DNA of 64,000 nucleotides from Actinomadura alba. Lineage in GTDB: Bacteria > Actinomycetota > Actinomycetes > Streptosporangiales > Streptosporangiaceae. Positions 59,411 to 64,000 of this stretch are shown in pieces (within the stretch, counting starts at the first letter, position 1; each line of letters opens with the position of its first letter). The translations under genes were made by a program, and so were the position numbers. The stretch is from NCBI RefSeq assembly GCF_014323705.1, contig NZ_JABVEC010000012.1, forward strand, positions 1-64,000. Reading direction: 5' to 3'. Below the pieces are notes generated by a model. That model did no database searches and was not told where the DNA came from. It saw only the letters and a list, made by a program, of their open reading frames with translations.

Positions 59411-60657
59411 GGGCCCTGCGCTTGCCGAAAACTCCATCCATGCACGTCAGGCAGCATGTTCGTACTCGTGGAGGATTCCGCCGAGGCGTTGGTGTCTTCG
59501 TATGTTCAGGTGGGCGATCTGGTCCGGGTCGGTGATCGGCAGGGGCAGTGGATGGAGTGGCCGGGCGCCTGCGATGCCCTGGTGGGGACGGTGCTCGTTG
59601 TAGAAGCGTTCGAACTCGCGCAGGGCGTGGAGCAGGTGGCGCTGGTTCCAGACCAACGTTCGGTCCAGCAGCTCGCGGCGGCAGGTCTGCACCCACCGCT
59701 CCATGATCGAATTCATCCGGGGCATCCGGACGCCGCTGAGCACCACCTCGATCCCCGCATCCCGCAACACGGTGTCGAACAGCTGGGGGTACTTGCCGTC
59801 CCTATCCCGGATCAGCAACCGCGCCCGGAAGCCTGCGTCTTCGAGGTCCATAACGAGGTTCTTCGCCGCCTGCACCACCCAGGATCCGGATCCGGCGGTC
59901 GGCGTGCTCGATCACCGCGAGCACATACATCCGTGCTCCGGACAGGGTGACCGTCTCGAAGAAGTCACAGGCCAGCAGGGAATCGGCCTGGGAACGCAGG
60001 AAATCAGCCCAGGTGCTGGAGGCGCGCTCGGGCGCCGGGTCGATACCGGCGTCCTTGAGGATCTCCCACACGGTCGAGGCGGCCACCTTCACCCCGAGGA
60101 CCAGCAGCTCACCGTGGACGCGCCGGTATCCCCAATGGGGGTTCTCGCGGACCAGACGCAAGACCAGGGCGCGAATTGAATGCACCGTCGGTGGCCGACC
60201 CGCTCGCTTCGGCTTGGACCTGGCGGCGTGCCGTCGGGTGATCAGGTCGCGGTGCCAACGCAGGATCGTGTCCGGGCGTACCAGCAACCGCAGCCGACGC
60301 ACCATCTGCGGCGGCAGCCGGTGCAGCAACGCCGCGAGGAACGCACGGTCGACTGGGGTGAACCGGGCCTTCTGTTTGCCCAGCTGGCGCTCCAGCACCG
60401 CGATCTGATGGCGCAGGGCCAAGATCTCGGTGTCCTTGTCCCGGTCACTCATCGGTAGAAGACGCAGCACCGCAAACGTGTTCGTCACGGTCAAGTACGC
60501 AAGTCGCAACAGCACAGCCGGTCATCATCCCGCCGCGCCCGCTTCCTGCGCGACCACTCCGACACGATCAGCCAGAGCCACGACGCCCGGAGACCCGGTC
60601 AAACCGCTCCCAGGGCGTTGACCTGGCCGGATGACATTTTCGGCAAGCGCAGGGCCC
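59411..60657. mobile_element. Insertion sequence with 21-bp perfect inverted repeats
   Basis: GGGCCCTGCGCTTGCCGAAA plus A at 59411-59431 is matched exactly by its complement at 60637-60657. Between them lies one transposase gene on the minus strand, now frameshifted. I could not recognise a target duplication. The element interrupts an integrase relic. Confidence 0.8.
59447..60515 (-). pseudogene. Integrase-core transposase, single frameshift
   Basis: The first part (60515 to about 59885) has ALRHQIAVLERQLGKQKARF, HWGYRRVHGELLVLG and the first catalytic Asp in LLACDFFETV. The second part, in another frame (59878 to 59447), has RDRDGKYPQLFDTVL with the second Asp and NSIMERWVQTCRREL with the Glu, ending LGGILHEYEHAA. 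The frame changes between HADRRIRILG and VVQAAKNLVMDL near 59870-59885. Same broad family as the deleted transposase at 30255. Confidence 0.8.
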
Positions 60658-61060
60658 CGAGTCCGTCCTGCTGCCCGCTCCCCTGCTGGCCGCGCACACC
60701 ACGGCCACCGCGCCTTCGCAGATCATCGTCCGGGCCGCGCGCGGCGGTCAGCCACGACCGGCTGACCGCCGCGCTCACCGATCGCGTGTCCGGACGTCCC
60801 GGCGTCCTGGTCGCCGACCGGGACGAGGCGATCGCCGCGCAGGCCGACCGGGGCCTGGGTGAACTACCCGTTCGTCGCGATGATCGCCGGCTACACCGTG
60901 ATCTCGCTGGTCAACACGCTGATCATCGCAGCCGCCGAGCGACGGCTCGAGGTCGCGCAACCGGCTCATCGGCGCCGACCGCGGCGGGCTGCTCCGGATG
61001 ATGGGCGCCGAAGGCCTAGTCATCGGCCTCAGCGGTGTCAGCAGCACAGTTCCGAGACTC
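60655..61060 (+). pseudogene. FtsX-type ABC permease wreckage
   Basis: Fragments in successive frames read VLLPAPLLAAHTTATAPSQI, LTAALTDRVSGRPGVLVADR, VNYPFVAMIAGYTVISLVNT plus LIIAAAERRLEV, and RNRLIGADRGGLLRMMGAEG. Together they are the extracellular loop and C-terminal membrane half of an FtsX/MacB-like permease, with at least three frameshifts and no N-terminus. Confidence 0.7.
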
Positions 61061-61097
61061 AAACTCGGCCCAGGCCACGAGGTGCCCGCGTGATGCG

Positions 61098-61649
61098 CTA
61101 CTCAGTCGTGGTCGCTGAGGGGCATCGATAGCGGAGGAACAGGGTGCCCTTCGGGCTGTGCGTGACATCGAGCAGCTCGAGCTTCTGCAGGACGTCACCC
61201 TCGAAGACGCGCCGCCCCTTCCCGACCACGGCCGGCGCCACGATGAGTCGCAACTCGTCGATCATTCGGGCGCCCAACAGTGAGCGGGCCAGGTCGATGC
61301 TTCCGTGAAGGCCGATGTCACCGCCCGGCCGTTGCTTCAGATCGGTCAGGTAGTCAGTGACCGGAGTGCTGACCAGAGTGGTATTCGCCCATTCCTGGTC
61401 GGGCTTGCTGGAGGTGATCACGTGCTTGAGGGTCGAGTTGATGAAATCGGCGAACGGCTGCACGTCCGAGGTGGGCCAGTATCCGACCCAGTAGTCGTAG
61501 GTGCCGCGTCCCATCACGATGTCGTCCTGGGTTTCGATGACGCGGCCGATGTTGGCGAACAGCTCCGGGCCGCCGTCATCGAACCAGTCGTCCTCCTCGA
61601 AGGCGAATCCGTCCAGCGAAACGATGTGGTAAAACACGACTTTGCGCAC
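61098..61649 (-). CDS. Dihydrofolate reductase-like (RibD C-terminal) protein
   Basis: A 183-residue protein of the RibD-C/DHFR-like fold common in actinomycetes: MRKVVFYHIVSLDGF at the start, VMGRGTYDYWVGYWP (about 45-59) and GGDIGLHGSIDLARSLL, with IDELRLIVAPAVVGKGRRVF. Likely an NADPH-dependent reductase of unknown substrate. Intact despite lying in decayed DNA; the AraC-type gene lies 36 bases upstream on the same strand. Confidence 0.82.
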   Translation of the reverse strand: MRKVVFYHIVSLDGFAFEEDDWFDDGGPELFANIGRVIETQDDIVMGRGTYDYWVGYWPTSDVQPFADFINSTLKHVITSSKPDQEWANTTLVSTPVTDYLTDLKQRPGGDIGLHGSIDLARSLLGARMIDELRLIVAPAVVGKGRRVFEGDVLQKLELLDVTHSPKGTLFLRYRCPSATTTE

Positions 61650-61685
61650 AAGGTCCTCCCGAATATCGCTGATGTGCGTGGGAGC

Positions 61686-62402
61686 CTATGGCAGTGCGGC
61701 CGGCCAGGGCTTGTACAGAAGGGACACCTGATCTTGCGGCTGCCGCCGCAGCTGGGTGGCCGTCCGGCCGATGAACCGGCTCAGCGACCGCGCCAGATGC
61801 GGGTGATCGAAATAGCCCAGGTCATGGGTCAGGTCGCCGATAGACGAGCCGTCTCTGAGCAAGGACGCCGCCTGCCGGGCCCGCTCAATCTGCCGGATTG
61901 TCTCGCTGGTGAGCCCGGTCGCGCGCACGAAATGCCGCCGCACCGACCGGATCGAGAGCTCGACCGTGCCGCCGTCCAGCACCAGGGCCACCACCAGGTC
62001 CCGGACCAGTACGCCGGCGCGCACGAGCCGTCGTACGAAGTGCTCGGCGTTGTCGTAGTCCGGCAGCGGCCAATGCGCGCCGTCCAGCCACAACCGGCGC
62101 CGGGTCACATCGGGCAGCTCGAGGTCACCGTCGACGACCTGCTGGATCGGCAGCCAGGGCAGCGTCGTCCCGAGCGCGAACCTGATCCCGAAAAAGGTCG
62201 TGTCCGGCGGGACCGGCGCCATGCTCGCCCGCGTCTCCGGCCCCTGCACGGCGGCTCTGGCCTGGCCCGCTTCCTCCCAGACGACCAGATTCCAGTGCGC
62301 GGTGGCGACCGAGGTCATCCGGTCGAGGCCCGCGCTCCGGCTGCGCCAGACCCGCTCGACGTACGGCGACTCCGACGACCGGTCCTCGAATTCCAACCCC
62401 AT
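61686..62402 (-). CDS. AraC-family regulator
   Basis: A 238-residue regulator with a sensory N-terminal part and a C-terminal AraC domain: SIRSVRRHFVRATGLTSETI and IGDLTHDLGYFDHPHLARSL form the two helix-turn-helix units (about 145-225). Probably transcribed with the DHFR-like gene downstream, which it may regulate. Confidence 0.85.
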   Translation of the reverse strand: MGLEFEDRSSESPYVERVWRSRSAGLDRMTSVATAHWNLVVWEEAGQARAAVQGPETRASMAPVPPDTTFFGIRFALGTTLPWLPIQQVVDGDLELPDVTRRRLWLDGAHWPLPDYDNAEHFVRRLVRAGVLVRDLVVALVLDGGTVELSIRSVRRHFVRATGLTSETIRQIERARQAASLLRDGSSIGDLTHDLGYFDHPHLARSLSRFIGRTATQLRRQPQDQVSLLYKPWPAALP

Positions 62403-62513
62403 GCGTCGATCCTACCGGAATCCGACGCACGAATAACCGGAAAGGACCAGGTCACAGGGTCGGCGATACCCGAATCCCCGCAGTGGCTACCGCTGCTTCC
62501 TATGCTCGGTGAC

Positions 62514-62578
62514 ATGACCATTCAACGGATGGACAACGTCGCCATCGTCGTCGATGACTTGGACGCGGCCATCGCGCT
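62514..62578 (+). pseudogene. 5' fragment of a glyoxalase/VOC gene
   Basis: ATG 62514 starts MTIQRMDNVAIVVDDLDAAI, the first strand of a VOC-fold protein, and then runs into the antisense of an oxidase fragment at about 62578. Only some 22 codons remain. Confidence 0.65.
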
Positions 62579-63270
62579 CGCGTACGGCCTCGGCGACGTG
62601 CGGGGCGTCGGGCATGGTGGTCAGCGTGAGCGCGGTGCTCAGTTCGTCGGGAATGCGGGTGCACCAGTCCCGGTAGAACGCCATCGTCTCCGCGGCCCGC
62701 TCAATGGCGAAGCAGGCCGTTCCCGCATACACCTCGTGGACGGGATGGAGCCTGAACTCGAGCGACGTCACCACGCCGAAGTTGCCTCCGCCACCGCGCA
62801 GCGCCCAGAACAGGTCGGGGTGCGAGTCCGGGGAGGCCGTGGGATCCTGCCGTCGGCGGTGACCACCTCGGCCTGTAGCACGCTGTCGGCCGCGAAGCCG
62901 TACGCGCGGGCCAGCCAGCCGATCCCGCCCCCGAGCGTGTAGCCGGTCACCCCGACCGAGGAGTGCGAGCCGGACAGCGGCGCCAAGCCGAACGGCTCCG
63001 CAGCGGCCAGCACGTCGGCCCGCGGGCGCCCGGCCCCACCCGGGCCACTCGCCGCCGGGTGTCCACGTCGACCGTCGCCATCGCCGACGTCTTCAGCAGG
63101 AGGCCGCCGTCGCAGGGAACGTAAGTGCCGTGACCGGTGGACTGCACGGCCAGCGGCAGGTCGTGAGCTGGCCGAGGATGCCAGGCAGGTAAAGCGGCGA
63201 AAGGGCGACGAGCGCAAGAACCAGTTGGTGGCGGCCCCGCAGAGAGTACCCGTGACGATATCCCCGCTGA
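62578..63270 (-). pseudogene. FAD-linked oxidase (BBE/PCMH type), broken
   Basis: Three frames together give a flavin oxidase: LPLAVQSTGHGTYVPCDGG and ATVDVDTRRRVARVGPGA, then VGVTGYTLGGGIGWLARAYG (the FAD-binding GGGIGW), then VVTSLEFRLHPVHEVYAG. At least two frameshifts separate them, and the 3' half is lost at the junction with the VOC fragment. Confidence 0.72.
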
Positions 63271-63514
63271 ACCGACCTGTAGGCGCTGAGGACGTTCTTC
63301 AAGTCGAGCAACTACCACGATGGGTAGGCGAAGCCGTTCCACCAGTGATCGTCTGCTTCGTCAGGCGGCCGGGCGTATGACCACGCCGCTGAGAACCCTT
63401 CCTCTGCGGGGTCCCGCAACCGTCCCTCGACGGCGGCATCGATGGTCCACCCACGAACGTTCATCCCGCCTACGGGACCAACGTCGATACGCCGTCCCTC
63501 CGCCACGGTGTTAG
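63271..63514. other. Decayed region, no clear gene
   Basis: A minus-strand frame at 63312-63468 (start NVRGWTIDAAVEGRL) looks mildly protein-like but cannot be assigned. Nothing else seen. Confidence 0.3.
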
Positions 63515-64000
63515 TCACGCGGTGGAGCGGTCGCAGCAACCGATGGTTGTGCAGCTGGCGACTACGCGGTCGCCGCCAACCGGTTCGCCGGCACGTACGA
63601 CTGGCCGACCGCGACACAGCTGCAGCAGCTCGGTGGCTTCGACCAGCACTACGCCCACATGCGCCAGTACTGGAACACCCGGCTGTCGGCGATCGCGGAC
63701 ATCACCGACCTGCCCGACAAGCGGCTGATCAACGCGTACAAGGCCGGCTACATCTACACGCTGATCATCCGCGACGACGTCAACGGTGAGAAGCAGTTGC
63801 ACGTCGGCGAGAACGGGTACGACACGATGTTCGACCACGACACGATCGGCATCGTGTCGACGCTGCTGACGATCGGCGACTTCACGTACGCGAAGGACTA
63901 CCTGTCCACGCTGCCGGCACAGCTGCAGTACGACGACGCGAAGTGGAAGTACAGCTGGCCGTACGCCCTGTACATGCAGCGCACCGGTGACAAGGACTTC
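63515..64000 (+). CDS. Partial gene at right edge, six-hairpin glycosidase-like
   Basis: The frame is open from 63515 to the window end with no start codon in a sensible place, so the 5' end is probably broken; the gene continues beyond 64000. It reads FAGTYDWPTATQLQQLGGFD, YWNTRLSAIADITDLPDKRL and LHVGENGYDTMFDHDTIGIV, resembling the catalytic (alpha/alpha)6 domain of debranching-type or rhamnosidase-type glycosidases. The family call is tentative. Confidence 0.5.

Noticed and set aside
63312-63468. Minus-strand frame NVRGWTIDAAVEGRL...
   Set aside because: Mildly protein-like but short, without a family or ribosome site, in decayed DNA.
1-64000. CRISPR array, rRNA genes, prophage structural genes
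   Set aside because: Looked for regularly spaced repeats, rRNA-like conserved stretches and capsid, terminase or tail motifs; none seen.

Overview
The window is high-GC DNA of an actinomycete. SsgB, a long SARP/AfsR regulator, soluble transhydrogenase, GTG starts, 4-base start/stop overlaps and a DUF2637 gene of the actinomycete integrative and conjugative element (AICE) type together suggest a Streptosporangiales-like organism; the genus is my inference.

Layout. 0.4-9.6 kb: a DUF6069 membrane protein, then a PucR-type regulator divergent from a seven-gene operon (lipoprotein, two permeases and ATPase of a nitrate/sulfonate-type ABC importer, an ACMSD-type amidohydrolase, a flavin monooxygenase resembling 2,6-dihydroxypyridine 3-hydroxylase, a cupin). 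It reads as uptake and catabolism of one aromatic or N-heterocyclic acid. 9.7-18.5 kb: six coupled minus-strand genes: zinc-ribbon SDR-like protein, LRR protein, two tandem ankyrin proteins, MoxR ATPase, and a metallopeptidase-like/VWA protein. This is the best candidate for an undescribed system in the window. 18.5-31.9 kb: a degenerate tRNA, an IS3-type element, oxidoreductases, small hypothetical genes, a SARP regulator, and relics of old integrations (tRNA scar, two integrase fragments sharing a repeat, a truncated transposase) ending at tRNA-Val(CAC). 32-40.3 kb: core-like chromosome (PGPGW membrane protein, SsgB, SthA, TetR/SDR/SMR module with a clear operator, PabB/PabC, ArsR/DinB pair) ending in tRNA-Gly, tRNA-Cys and tRNA-Val(GAC).

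40.2-59.1 kb: an integrative element. A 47-base piece of the tRNA-Val 3' end occurs at 40202-40248 and again at 59049-59095 with one mismatch, and a tyrosine integrase lies just inside the left copy. The element carries a TniA/TniB/TniQ/TniR transposon (TniQ frameshifted by an 11-bp triplication), a protein-kinase 5' fragment, a DUF4132 gene with a truncated downstream gene, a serine recombinase with a partner gene holding an in-frame TGA, a five-gene putative biosynthetic or modification operon (unknown protein, MFS exporter, FAD oxidoreductase, unknown protein, JmjC-like cupin), and a DUF2637 gene.

59.1-64 kb: decayed DNA. Beyond the right att copy lie an integrase C-terminal remnant and arm-site-like repeats, which suggests tandem accretion of a second element at the same tRNA. 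Then come an IS with 21-bp perfect inverted repeats and a frameshifted transposase, ABC-permease wreckage, an intact DHFR-like protein and AraC regulator, a glyoxalase fragment joined to a broken FAD-linked oxidase, and a glycosidase-like partial gene at the right edge. All family assignments come from reading motifs by eye; no database search was run.
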